Positions 33,602 to 42,091 of a stretch of 64,000 nucleotides of DNA are shown piece by piece; the stretch's first letter is position 1; every line of letters starts with the position of its first letter. The notes under the pieces are model-generated. The model had not been told where the DNA came from and did not search any database. It saw only the letters and a list, made by a program, of their open reading frames with translations. This DNA is from Anaerolineae bacterium (GTDB lineage: Bacteria > Chloroflexota > Anaerolineae > Aggregatilineales > Phototrophicaceae), in contig JALHOR010000003.1 in NCBI GenBank assembly GCA_022842885.1, positions 1 through 64,000 on the forward strand, written 5' to 3'. A program made the translations under genes and the position numbers.

Positions 33602-33634
33602 CTCCCCGCGTTACAATCACTAGAACAAATCATC
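33602..33634. repeat. 33-bp perfect direct repeat, copy 2 (upstream of uvrC)
   Basis: Same 33 bases as 32443-32475. TACAAT at 33612-33617 is 41 nt before the uvrC ATG. The two copies bracket three small genes over 1.16 kb. Confidence 0.85.
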
Positions 33635-33658
33635 CATGCAACCTGAATATAAAATATT

Positions 33659-35548
33659 ATGACAGACTATCAACCGCCTGAAAATATCAAGACGATTCTG
33701 GATAACTTGCCTTTCAAACCCGGCGTCTACATCATGAAGAACAAAGAGGGCAAGATTATTTATGTCGGCAAAGCCAAAACACTGCGGCATCGGGTTCGCA
33801 GTTATTTTTCGGTGAATGCCGATGGCAGACCCAAAACGCTGCAAATGCGAAATCAAGTGACAGATATTGAATTTATCGTCACTGAGAACGAAGTGAAGGC
33901 GCTCATTTTAGAAGAGACGCTCATCAAGAAACACAAGCCGCGTTACAACATCAGCCTGAAAGACGACAAACGTTATCCATATATTCGCATCACCTGGCAA
34001 GATGCATATCCCAAAGTGGAAACGACGCGGCGTGTCGAAAATGATGGCGCACGCTATTTTGGTCCCTATGCCGCGATGTGGGCGGTACAGAATACGCTGC
34101 AAGTCTTACGCAAAGCATTTCCCTATCTCACTTGTGACCGCGAGATTAACGGCAAAGATGACCGTGCTTGCCTGTTTTACGATATTAAATTATGCAACGC
34201 CCCATGTATCGGCGCGGTGAATCAAGCGCAATATCGGGCGATGGTTCATGAATTAATGGATGTGCTGGGCGGCAAATCAGAAGAAGTGATTGCCCGCTTG
34301 GAAGAAAAGATGCAAGCCGCCGCCGAAGCGTTGCAATTTGAGCAAGCCGCGACTATCCGTGACCAAGTGAAAGCCATCAATTTCATCACGACGCGCCATA
34401 AAGCCGTCAGCCCCAAGATGACCGACCATGATGTGATTGCCATCGCCCGCGAAAATGGCGAAGCCGCCGTGCAGATTTTGTTCATTCGTAATGGCAAACT
34501 CATCGGCAGCGATTCGCGCATGTTGGATAATGCCGAAGATGAAACCGATGATACCGTGCTGGAACAATTTTTGACGCAGTTCTACAGCAGTGCCGGCGAA
34601 GTGCCAAAAGAAATTATTCTGCCTGCCGAAGTCGAGCAAGCCCGTATCATTGAACGCTGGCTATCGGATAAACGCAGTGGCAGCAAAGTGACGATTACCG
34701 TGCCACAGCGCGGCAACAAGCGCGACCTCATCAAAATGGCACAGGAAAATGCTACCGAAGGTTTACGTATGATGCGGGCGCAGTATGAAGCTGATACCAC
34801 CAAACAAGAAGAATCATTGGCAGAACTCATGCGTGAATTAAGCCTGCCGCGTGTGCCGAATCGTATTGAATGTTTTGACATTAGCACGACGCAGGGAACA
34901 GCCATTACAGCGAGTCGCGTGGTGTTTACGCAGGGAACACCCACCAAAGGCGAATATCGGCGCTTTAATATTCGCAGCGTGGCGCATGAAGGACCCGATG
35001 ATTTTCAATCTATGCGCGAGGCACTGACCCGCCGCTTCATGCGCTGGAAAAATGCGGTTGAAACACCAGCCGAAATTGCGCCTGATGGTGTAGATAAAGA
35101 TGAAACATGGAAAAAGTTGCCCGATTTGCTGTTGATTGATGGTGGCAAAGGGCAGTTGGGCATTGCGATTGAAGTACTGGCAGAATTTGCACTGACAGAC
35201 CGCGTGCCAGTGGCAGGCTTGGCGAAACAATTTGAAGAAATTTTCTTGCCCGGCGTGAGCAAATCTATCGTGTTGAATCGCCGCAGCCCGGCATTGTATC
35301 TGGTACAGCGCGTGCGCGATGAAGCCCACCGTTTCGCCATCACCAGCCATCGTAACCGCCGCACCAAAGCCGGCATGGCAAGCCGCCTAGAAGAAATTCC
35401 GGGCATTGGTCCCAAAAAGCGTAAAGCCTTGCTCAAACATTTTGGCAATTCGATAGATGCCATCAAAAATGCCACCGTCGAAGAATTGGCAAAAGTGCCG
35501 GGCATCAACACCACATTAGCGGAAACAATACTAGCGGGGTTGGATTAA
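33659..35548 (+). CDS. uvrC: Excinuclease ABC subunit C
   Basis: Nucleotide-excision-repair endonuclease making both incisions around a UvrAB-bound lesion. Full 629 residues: N-terminal GIY-YIG nuclease (PGVYIMKNKEGKIIYVGKA) for the 3' cut, UVR/coiled-coil domain (LEEKMQAAAEALQFEQAATI) for UvrB, RNase-H-like nuclease for the 5' cut (ECFDISTTQG, LLLIDGGKGQLG, RDEAHRFAI), and C-terminal tandem helix-hairpin-helix (LEEIPGIGPKKRKALLKHFG, LAKVPGINTTLAETIL). Followed at 4 nt by a DUF4258 gene. Confidence 0.98.
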   Translation: MTDYQPPENIKTILDNLPFKPGVYIMKNKEGKIIYVGKAKTLRHRVRSYFSVNADGRPKTLQMRNQVTDIEFIVTENEVKALILEETLIKKHKPRYNISLKDDKRYPYIRITWQDAYPKVETTRRVENDGARYFGPYAAMWAVQNTLQVLRKAFPYLTCDREINGKDDRACLFYDIKLCNAPCIGAVNQAQYRAMVHELMDVLGGKSEEVIARLEEKMQAAAEALQFEQAATIRDQVKAINFITTRHKAVSPKMTDHDVIAIARENGEAAVQILFIRNGKLIGSDSRMLDNAEDETDDTVLEQFLTQFYSSAGEVPKEIILPAEVEQARIIERWLSDKRSGSKVTITVPQRGNKRDLIKMAQENATEGLRMMRAQYEADTTKQEESLAELMRELSLPRVPNRIECFDISTTQGTAITASRVVFTQGTPTKGEYRRFNIRSVAHEGPDDFQSMREALTRRFMRWKNAVETPAEIAPDGVDKDETWKKLPDLLLIDGGKGQLGIAIEVLAEFALTDRVPVAGLAKQFEEIFLPGVSKSIVLNRRSPALYLVQRVRDEAHRFAITSHRNRRTKAGMASRLEEIPGIGPKKRKALLKHFGNSIDAIKNATVEELAKVPGINTTLAETILAGLD

Positions 35549-35552
35549 CCAT

Positions 35553-35888
35553 ATGGCGAACACTTCAAAAAATTTCATTCTCACTGACCATGCCGAAGAA
35601 CGCATGAAACTCCGGCGGATTACCCAAGACATGATTGCCAAGACGCTGCAAAAACCGGATGAGCGCGAATCAGAAGCCGATGGTGACATCCAATTTATTC
35701 GCACGCTGGATAAACGCCAAGTGCATGTGGTGGCAAAATATCTGGATGATGAGCAGAAATGGCTCATTAAATCCGTGTGGGTGCGCGGCGAAGATGACCC
35801 CAAACCGCTGTGGTTGCGAATAATCATGCTGCCTGTTGGCATTCTTCAGCAATTATTAGGGCGTCCGAAGGGCAAAAAACGGCGCTAA
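35553..35888 (+). CDS. DUF4258-type small protein
   Basis: 111 residues, 4 nt after the uvrC stop. The N-terminal ~75 residues have the DUF4258 layout: LTDHAEERMKLRRITQDMIA, then KPDE, and strands IQFIRTLDKRQVHVVAKYL and KWLIKSVWVRGEDD. DUF4258 domains often act as RelE-like toxins or their relatives, with a His at the HAxxRM position. The C-terminus adds a hydrophobic stretch (LWLRIIMLPVGILQQLLG) and a very basic end (RPKGKKRR), not usual for a toxin. No antitoxin is adjacent. Co-transcribed with uvrC. Confidence 0.72.
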   Translation: MANTSKNFILTDHAEERMKLRRITQDMIAKTLQKPDERESEADGDIQFIRTLDKRQVHVVAKYLDDEQKWLIKSVWVRGEDDPKPLWLRIIMLPVGILQQLLGRPKGKKRR

Positions 35889-35915
35889 ATTGTCGCCAAT
35901 TTTGCCAAAACGCAG

Positions 35916-35921
35916 TACAAT
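35916..35921 (+). promoter_or_regulatory. -10 box TACAAT
   Basis: 38 nt before the ATG at 35960, which has TTGGGGGA as ribosome-binding region. No convincing -35. Confidence 0.4.
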
Positions 35922-35959
35922 CGTTCTCGTCAGAACCATTTTAGACTTGGGGGAATCAC

Positions 35960-36280
35960 ATGGAATTCATTACTAATACTATCAGCACACTTGTCAGCGC
36001 ACCATTTGTTTGTATTGGCTGGCTGATTGTCGGGGTTGTCGCCGGGGCATTGGCACGGCGTATCATGGGCGCAAAAGATTATCCCATTGTGCAGGATTTT
36101 ATTTTGGGTATCTTGGGCGCAATCGTAGGTGGTGCGATAGTGAGTGTTTTGGGTGTTGGGGCGAATATTTTCCGTCAGAATGATGGCGGTTTAACGCTGC
36201 TCTGCACGAATCTGGTAGTGGCGACCATCGGCGCAGCGATTCTGATTGGCATTCGCCGCGCTGTCACAGGCAAAAGCTAG
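35960..36280 (+). CDS. GlsB/YeaQ/YmgE family (transglycosylase-associated) membrane protein
   Basis: 106 residues with three membrane helices. Family pattern: WLIVGVVAGALARRIMGAKD, then DFILGILGAIVGGAIVSVLG and a last helix VVATIGAAILIGIRRAV. The family is small, stress-associated and of unknown biochemical role, despite its name. Monocistronic; its stop abuts the stop of tadA. Confidence 0.88.
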   Translation: MEFITNTISTLVSAPFVCIGWLIVGVVAGALARRIMGAKDYPIVQDFILGILGAIVGGAIVSVLGVGANIFRQNDGGLTLLCTNLVVATIGAAILIGIRRAVTGKS

Positions 36281-36282
36281 GG

Positions 36283-36756
36283 TTATTTTTGTCCTTCAGC
36301 ACGTAATTTGCGGAAAAAAGCGCGGATTTGCTCGGCAGCTTCGTCGGCAAAAAGCCCGCTTTCAACTTGCACTTGATGATTCAACTGCGGGTGTTGCAGC
36401 ATATTAAAAATGCTGCCACCTGCACCCGCTTTAGGGTCGGCTGTGGCATAGACCAAACGCGGCAACCGCGCTAACACCATCGCTCCGGCACACATGCAGC
36501 AAGGTTCTAGCGTGCAATATAACGTCACTTCTTCCAAGCGCCAATAGCCTACCACCTGCGCCGCTTGCCGGATAGCCAGCATTTCGGCGTGGGCAGTCGG
36601 GTCTTGGTCGGCTTCGCGCCGATTATACCCACTGCCAATCACTTCATTGTTTCGGACAGCAATGGCACCAATGGGAACATCAGCATGAACAAGAGCCTTT
36701 TCAGCCTCTTGCAATGCTAAACGCATCCATTTTTCGTCTTCCGGGGTGAAGGTCAT
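36283..36756 (-). CDS. tadA: tRNA adenosine(34) deaminase
   Basis: Zinc enzyme converting A34 to inosine in the anticodon of tRNA-Arg(ACG). Motif HAE (His56, catalytic Glu58) in DPTAHAEMLAIRQA and PCxxC (Cys86, Cys89) in LYCTLEPCCMCAGAMV; also RVYATADPKAGAGGS-like segment LVYATADPKAGAGGS for substrate binding. 157 residues is typical. Convergent with the preceding gene, and 15 nt downstream of the next minus-strand gene. Confidence 0.95.
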   Translation of the reverse strand: MTFTPEDEKWMRLALQEAEKALVHADVPIGAIAVRNNEVIGSGYNRREADQDPTAHAEMLAIRQAAQVVGYWRLEEVTLYCTLEPCCMCAGAMVLARLPRLVYATADPKAGAGGSIFNMLQHPQLNHQVQVESGLFADEAAEQIRAFFRKLRAEGQK

Positions 36757-36771
36757 TGCATCGGAAAAGTT

Positions 36772-37110
36772 TTATTCGTCGTCTTCGACATCGAGATTGA
36801 TTTTGACGCGCCGGACAGCCGCTTTGCTAAATGTTTCTGCCTGTTCAATCACCGGCATCGGTTTTTCTGGTTCTTTGGGCAGAACTACTTTATCCGTGCG
36901 TGGCGGGTCTTCTGGACGCGGAAGCTGCCAGCTACGAAGGATTTTATAACTTTCGACACCGAGCAGTGCCAAGGCGACACTTCCGGCAGCAATGGCAACC
37001 GGGCGTAAATCTACACCCCAATCCACAGATATCACATCACGCACAATCGCTACGCAGATTGCCATGATAATCATTGCCGCAAAGAGAATGAGACGCCGCA
37101 GTAACTTCAT
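36772..37110 (-). CDS. Hypothetical membrane protein
   Basis: 112 residues: two N-terminal membrane helices (LILFAAMIIMAICVAIVRDV and LRPVAIAAGSVALALLGVE) and a cytoplasmic tail rich in Pro and charge (PRPEDPPRTDKVVLPKEPEKP), ending acidic (VEDDE). No recognised family. Immediately upstream of tadA on the same strand. Confidence 0.65.
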   Translation of the reverse strand: MKLLRRLILFAAMIIMAICVAIVRDVISVDWGVDLRPVAIAAGSVALALLGVESYKILRSWQLPRPEDPPRTDKVVLPKEPEKPMPVIEQAETFSKAAVRRVKINLDVEDDE

Positions 37111-37170
37111 AGGATAAATCCTATCGCTTTAGAGTGTTGATGTTATGCTCTAAAACGATTATACCACACA

Positions 37171-37521
37171 TTAAGCCGCTGCATCGTTTTGATTTGTGGG
37201 CGTCACAATATAACGAGCAGGCGTAACAGTGCCGCCATATTGATCAATCACATCCAGCGCGTCTAACATAGGGTCATGATGATAAATAGGCTGAGGTTGG
37301 ATGGACTTGTTGAGCGCCTTGTTCATGCCGCGCATATAAAGGATGCCATCTATGAACAGGATGATGCACAAAATCCCTACAAAAAATGCCAACATCTGCA
37401 CTGCACTCGGCAAAATTTGGGTCGTTGCAAATTCAGATAAGTTCGATAATTCAATAACCAATACCCCACACAATATAATTTCGATAAGTGTGAGGATGAG
37501 GAGAGGGCGCAGCACTTTCAT
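37171..37521 (-). CDS. Hypothetical membrane protein
   Basis: 116 residues from the ATG at 37521 (GGAG seven bases upstream); the longer ORF start at 37605 has no ribosome-binding site. Two membrane helices (LLILTLIEIILCGVLVIEL, MLAFFVGILCIILFIDGILY) and a C-terminal tail with HHDPMLDALDVIDQYGGTV. Not recognised. Divergent from the ureohydrolase gene. Confidence 0.65.
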   Translation of the reverse strand: MKVLRPLLILTLIEIILCGVLVIELSNLSEFATTQILPSAVQMLAFFVGILCIILFIDGILYMRGMNKALNKSIQPQPIYHHDPMLDALDVIDQYGGTVTPARYIVTPTNQNDAAA

Positions 37522-37641
37522 GATGAACTCCAAAAATAATAACGATTTGTTACAAACATATCTTAAACCAAAAATGGTCAATTTAACATTAAGAAATCTT
37601 ATCAATTTTCAAACAATGTAAATGACGTATCGAGCTTGCCC

Positions 37642-37669
37642 TTGACGCACACGGGAACACTCCTACACT
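37642..37669 (+). promoter_or_regulatory. Promoter of the ureohydrolase gene
   Basis: TTGACG (37642-37647), 16-nt spacer, TACACT (37664-37669), 47 nt before the ATG at 37717. Confidence 0.55.
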
Positions 37670-37716
37670 AACCTTCCATAAAATTTAACCATTGATTTAA
37701 CTTAAAGAGAATTTAG

Positions 37717-38613
37717 ATGACACGCCCAACCCATCGCGCTCCTTGGAGTGGCATGATTAGTGATGCCGCTGATGCCCATGTGGGGCTTTTCGGCATTCCA
37801 TTTGATAGTGCCGTTAGTTTTCGCAAAGGCGCGGCACTCGCACCGCAGCGCATTCGCAGCATTACACCTTATATTGCGCCTTTTACCGAAGATGGGCTGT
37901 CGCTGGTGGGTGTGCAATTGCGCGATTATGGTGATGCCATTGATGATTTGAATTGGGAACGCTACTTTGACAGCGTGCGCCAGCAAGCATTGACGGTGCT
38001 GCAACATCCCTTGGCATTCTTTCTCGGCGGCGACCATTCGGTGACGATTCCCTTAATTCAGGCGTTTGATGCGAGTCGCACAAGCAATTTTGGTATCGTC
38101 CATATTGATTCGCATACCGATTTGATGGATAGCTATGATGGGCATCGCTGGTCACATGCTTGCACGCAACGTCGCAGTCTGGAAGCCAAACATTTACTGC
38201 CCCAGCATTTGAGCTTTATTGGCATTCGCTCATGGTTGCAGGATGAGATTGATATTCTTAAACAGCATCCTGAGATTAAAGTGCAAAATGCCCGTACCGT
38301 TGCCCGGCAGGGTATCGCAGCCACCGCTGAGAATGTGATTCAACAGTTGCAGGGCGTTGAATCGATTTATTTGACGCTGGATATTGATTGTCTTGACCCG
38401 GCACACGCCCCCGGCACTGGCACACCGGAAGCCGGCGGCATGACGACCCGCGAAGTTTTGGAACTGCTGCGCTTGCTCTTTGCGGCGCTGCCGATTCAGG
38501 CAATGGATATTGTGGAAGTGTCGCCGTCGCTGGATGTAAGTGATATTACCTCGATGGCGGCAATAAAAATCATCTACGAAGTGTTGGGGTTTCGCTTTTT
38601 GCTGCCGCGATAA
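37717..38613 (+). CDS. Agmatinase/arginase-family ureohydrolase
   Basis: Binuclear-manganese hydrolase releasing urea from agmatine, arginine or a related guanidino compound. All metal ligands are present: His107 (GGDHS), Asp131, His133, Asp135 (HIDSHTDLMD) and Asp222, Asp224 (LDIDCLDPAHAPG). The family's usual DAHxD is DSHTD here. TPEAGG (agmatinase-like GTPEAGGM) follows and the C-terminal EVSPSLD is typical. 298 residues. The agmatinase-like style is inferred; substrate not determinable. Convergent with glutamate dehydrogenase, which suggests nitrogen metabolism at this locus. Confidence 0.9.
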   Translation: MTRPTHRAPWSGMISDAADAHVGLFGIPFDSAVSFRKGAALAPQRIRSITPYIAPFTEDGLSLVGVQLRDYGDAIDDLNWERYFDSVRQQALTVLQHPLAFFLGGDHSVTIPLIQAFDASRTSNFGIVHIDSHTDLMDSYDGHRWSHACTQRRSLEAKHLLPQHLSFIGIRSWLQDEIDILKQHPEIKVQNARTVARQGIAATAENVIQQLQGVESIYLTLDIDCLDPAHAPGTGTPEAGGMTTREVLELLRLLFAALPIQAMDIVEVSPSLDVSDITSMAAIKIIYEVLGFRFLLPR

Positions 38614-38624
38614 AGAGTGTTTGC

Positions 38625-38657
38625 ATAACGCCAAAAACGATTTGTTCTTGGCGTTAT
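38625..38657. terminator. Bidirectional hairpin between convergent genes
   Basis: ATAACGCCAA (38625-38634) pairs perfectly with TTGGCGTTAT (38648-38657), 13-nt loop, placed between the ureohydrolase and glutamate dehydrogenase stops. T-runs are weak on both sides. Confidence 0.6.
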
Positions 38658-38672
38658 TGGCTACTATTTGAT

Positions 38673-40109
38673 TTATGTTCCCATTTGCAAATGCGTGTCC
38701 ACAATTTTATTCAATGAGACGACCAGTGCCGCTGTGCGGAAATCCTGAATATCCGGGTGGCGGTGGAATGTTTCGCTGATTTCTTGATATGCTAGTCGCA
38801 TGGTGTCATCTAGCCCAGACCGTACCATCGCCAGTTCATCGGCGTCTTGGGTGATGCGCTGTTTGAGATGCTGCGGAACGGGTTTGCCCGTCATTTCTTC
38901 CAGTGCCTGCACAATGCCTTCGGCGCGATATTCGTCTAACCGCCGCTGCATCCGACCAAAACGCATATGTTGAAGATTCTTAATCCACTCAAAATATGAC
39001 ACTGTGACCCCGCCAGAATTAACGAAGAAATCGGGCAGAACCAGCTTGCCTTTTTCGCGCAGCAGATTATCCGCTTCAAAAGTCACGGGACCATTGGCAG
39101 CTTCGACAATAAGGGGTGCTTGAATGCGATGGGCATTTTCGGCAGTGATTTGATTTTCTAGCGCCGCTGGAATGAGAATATCGCATTCCATTTCCAAACA
39201 TGCCGCGCCATCCGTTTGATAGGCGCCGCCGGGGTAGTGTTTCAGGCTGCGTGTCGCGTGAAAATGCGCTGCTAAATCGTCAATATCCAAGCCTTCGTGA
39301 TTGATAATCGCGCCGTCGCGTTCAATCACCGCAATGATGATGGCATCATCTTCCGCCAAAAATTTCGCGGCATAATAGCCCACATTGCCAAACCCTTGAA
39401 TCACAATGCGTTTGCCCGCCAGTGTGCCATTTAATCCGGCTTGTTTCACATCTTCAGGATGACGGAAAAATTCGCGCAAGGCATACATTACACCGCGCCC
39501 GGTGGCTTCGGTGCGTCCCCGAATGCCGCCCGCGCTGACGGGCTTGCCTGTGACTGCGCCTAAATAATTGATGTCGTGGGGGTGCATTTGCCGATAAGTA
39601 TCCGCAATCCATGCCATCTCGCGTTCCCCAGTTCCCATATCCGGGGCAGGCACATTGCCACTAGGACTCAGATAGCCATGTTGAATCAATTCACGGGCGA
39701 AACGGCGGGTAATGCGTTCTAATTCATTCACCGAGTGTTGGCGGGGCGCAATTTTTAGCCCACCTTTAGAACCGCCAAATGGCACATTGACCAGCGCACA
39801 TTTGTACGTCATGAGGGCGGCTAATGCCTCGACTTCATCTTGGTCTACGGCTGAGGCGTAGCGAATGCCACCTTTCACAGGTTGGCGATGGGCGCTGTGG
39901 GTCGCCCGCCACCCCGTAAAAACGCGATATTCGCTGTTATCCATCCTGACCGGAAACTGAATTTTAATCACACTATCGCAGGCTTTAATTTCTTCTATCA
40001 ATCCGGGCGGGGCAGACACATACGGCGCAGCGCGGTCTACCATCGCATCCACACTTTGCCGGAAAGATAACTTTTGGGAAATAGGGGTATCTATTAGGTT
40101 CATCACCAT
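38673..40109 (-). CDS. Glutamate dehydrogenase (Glu/Leu/Phe/Val dehydrogenase family)
   Basis: NAD(P)-dependent oxidative deaminase linking glutamate and 2-oxoglutarate. Substrate domain: HRQPVKGGIRYA, catalytic Lys region MTYKCALVNVPFGGSKGG, and the catalytic Asp in VPAPDMGTGEREMAW. Rossmann domain: IVIQGFGNVGYYAAKFL, IPAALENQIT and FVNSGGVTVSYFEW. 478 residues, slightly long at both ends. Two in-frame ATGs (40109 and 40103) share one AAAGG box; either could start. The 159-nt upstream gap to the next gene contains small inverted repeats but no gene. Confidence 0.94.
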   Translation of the reverse strand: MVMNLIDTPISQKLSFRQSVDAMVDRAAPYVSAPPGLIEEIKACDSVIKIQFPVRMDNSEYRVFTGWRATHSAHRQPVKGGIRYASAVDQDEVEALAALMTYKCALVNVPFGGSKGGLKIAPRQHSVNELERITRRFARELIQHGYLSPSGNVPAPDMGTGEREMAWIADTYRQMHPHDINYLGAVTGKPVSAGGIRGRTEATGRGVMYALREFFRHPEDVKQAGLNGTLAGKRIVIQGFGNVGYYAAKFLAEDDAIIIAVIERDGAIINHEGLDIDDLAAHFHATRSLKHYPGGAYQTDGAACLEMECDILIPAALENQITAENAHRIQAPLIVEAANGPVTFEADNLLREKGKLVLPDFFVNSGGVTVSYFEWIKNLQHMRFGRMQRRLDEYRAEGIVQALEEMTGKPVPQHLKQRITQDADELAMVRSGLDDTMRLAYQEISETFHRHPDIQDFRTAALVVSLNKIVDTHLQMGT

Positions 40110-40268
40110 TCATCCTTTGCTTTTAGGCAATAGCGGTTCATTTGTGCAAATTGCCAAATGAAAACACTATTACTCTTATCATTTTAGCACAAAGGCTGCT
40201 GGCAAAAGCGACATTATCACCAAGATAGGATGAATATCATCCCCAAAATAGGCATCTATCCATTCAGT

Positions 40269-40997
40269 TTAACGCGGCTGTTTAAGATGGATTTCTAGGA
40301 ATTGCAAAATATGGGCAATGACTTGTTTGCCGTGTTCGCGTTGTTCGGGCGTGGGGGTATCATAGAAAAAATCATGCCCGGCACCCGGAATAATTTCTAA
40401 CCGATGTTTATCACTCAGGGGCGTGGTTGCCCATTCTTCGCGCAGTGCCTTCTGCACAATCGGGCGGATATAGGGTTCTTCGCTGCCATAGAGCGCCAGA
40501 ATGGGGGTGTTGGCACGCGCAAATTGCCCCAAATAGGTTTGCGGAAAACCCGCACAAGCAACAGCAACTTCCAAATCATCGCGGTCAATAGCGGCTTCAA
40601 AGGCTAATGTGCCACCCATGCCCAAGCCAATCGCGGCGACACTGCCCGTCGTGCGATGATGCCGTTCTAACACCGTCAGCGCGGCGTCGGCGGTGCGATA
40701 GCGTGTCGTTTGCGTCATTTCCAGCAATTCGAGTGCTTGTTTGGCAGTCGTGGCGACTCGTCCCTCAAAAAAATCTGGCACAATCACATAATAACCCGAC
40801 TGGGCAAAGTAATTCGCCAACAATCGGCAGATATTGCTCACGCCCCACCAATCATGAAACAAGCCAATCGCCGCAAACTTGTTGCCAGCGCGGGGGTGCG
40901 CCCAATACGCTGGGACACGCTGCCCATCGTCCGTTACAATGGTGATATAACCGCTGTCTATGGCATATTCGAGGCGATCAGGATTATAGACGGGCAT
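40269..40997 (-). CDS. Dienelactone-hydrolase-family protein lacking the nucleophile
   Basis: 242-residue alpha/beta-hydrolase of the dienelactone hydrolase family: AIGLFHDWWGVSNICRLLAN, VPDFFEGR, AIGLGMGGTLAF, ALYGSEEPYI and PGAGHDFFY. The nucleophile elbow should read G-x-C/S-x-G-G, but it reads Gly124-Leu-Gly126-Met-Gly-Gly, so the catalytic Cys/Ser is a Gly. The acid position is Glu (SEEP) and the His (GAGHDF) remains. Either a non-catalytic binding protein or an enzyme with a different chemistry; a sequencing error is possible. Monocistronic. Confidence 0.85.
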   Translation of the reverse strand: MPVYNPDRLEYAIDSGYITIVTDDGQRVPAYWAHPRAGNKFAAIGLFHDWWGVSNICRLLANYFAQSGYYVIVPDFFEGRVATTAKQALELLEMTQTTRYRTADAALTVLERHHRTTGSVAAIGLGMGGTLAFEAAIDRDDLEVAVACAGFPQTYLGQFARANTPILALYGSEEPYIRPIVQKALREEWATTPLSDKHRLEIIPGAGHDFFYDTPTPEQREHGKQVIAHILQFLEIHLKQPR

Positions 40998-41048
40998 GGC
41001 AGCATCCTCTGATAGTGTGCGGATAATCGGATTGATTATAAACGGATT

Positions 41049-41981
41049 TCAAACTTCACGGTAAAAAATTTCCTGTTGATAGGGCGCTGATTCGGCTTCT
41101 GAGCCAATCATGTGCGCCACTTTATCCATGACTGCCATCACCAATGTGCGATACCCCATGCGATGCGCCCGGTCACGGATGGCAGCCAGCAATTGCATCG
41201 AAAATACTTTGGGCGTCCAGCAAAAAACATCCACGCTGCGCGGCTCGTATAATTGCTGCTGCAAACATACATAGGCATCTTGCCCACTGACCGAAAAATG
41301 CAGGCGATGGGTTTGGCGGGCGACAATCTGCGGTATCGCGTCCCAATGCGAATGCCACAAGGTTTCCCATTGGTGGCGGGCATCGGTAATACGTCCGATG
41401 GGCATTCCCCAACCCGCAATTTGGGCGACATGGGTATTCAAATGGTCTGTTGCTTTATAAAAGGCTTGCCCGGTTTGTGCCGTCACCGTAACATGCTGCA
41501 CCTTGCCCAATGACTCCAATCCATAGCGTTGAAAAAATCCGGCTTTTTCCACATCAAATGCCGAACATGCCGCCATTAACCGATGCGATTTGCTGGCGCG
41601 TTCCAAAACGGCTTGCATCAAAATTTCAGTCGCCTCTGCCGGGGCGTCTGCTGCCAGAATAAAATCGGCTAAATACAGGTGAGCATTAAACGGTGCTGGC
41701 TCATCGCTTTGGTAGATTTCGGCATAACCCAGAATGTGATTATCTGCCAGCAATACCAAGGGCGTGCCGGCACCATGCAGCAGGTGACTCAGCCAAATTG
41801 CCGCCGTTTCTAGGCTTAACCAGGCGCCACCGTGTAACCAGCGTTCATAAATCGTCAGCGCGGTATAGGGCAAATCTTCGACTTGTCCCTGAGCGTTGAT
41901 GCGCTGCCAACGCGGAATTTTGGCACAAAATAAGCGCACAATGGCGTGTGTATCATCAAGGGTTGCTTGCCGGACTTGCAT
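41049..41981 (-). CDS. GNAT-like acetyltransferase protein
   Basis: 310 residues from the ATG at 41981 (MQVRQATLDDTHAIVRLFC), which gives the classic VRxATxxD start and falls 38 nt after a TACAAT box; the ORF extends further to 42068. Residues ~1-170 look like a GNAT domain (LADFILAADAPAEATEILMQ, FFQRYGLESLG). Residues ~180-310 form a second, more diverged GNAT-like half (SVDVFCWTPKVFSMQLLAAI). Duplicated GNAT architecture is suggested but the acetyl-CoA loop is poorly conserved, so function is uncertain. Confidence 0.75.
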   Translation of the reverse strand: MQVRQATLDDTHAIVRLFCAKIPRWQRINAQGQVEDLPYTALTIYERWLHGGAWLSLETAAIWLSHLLHGAGTPLVLLADNHILGYAEIYQSDEPAPFNAHLYLADFILAADAPAEATEILMQAVLERASKSHRLMAACSAFDVEKAGFFQRYGLESLGKVQHVTVTAQTGQAFYKATDHLNTHVAQIAGWGMPIGRITDARHQWETLWHSHWDAIPQIVARQTHRLHFSVSGQDAYVCLQQQLYEPRSVDVFCWTPKVFSMQLLAAIRDRAHRMGYRTLVMAVMDKVAHMIGSEAESAPYQQEIFYREV

Positions 41982-42019
41982 CAAAAGTTGACTTTCACCA
42001 TAAAACCATTTATATCCTG

Positions 42020-42025
42020 ATTGTA
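42020..42025 (-). promoter_or_regulatory. -10 box TACAAT (minus strand)
   Basis: Minus-strand TACAAT in GATGATACAATCAGGATA, 38 nt before the ATG at 41981; supports that start over the one at 42068, which would be upstream of the promoter. Confidence 0.4.
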
Positions 42026-42091
42026 TCATCCCGTCGCGTTCTTGATTAGAATCGTCTGCAATATTCAAGCCATTTTTCAGGATAATTCAGC

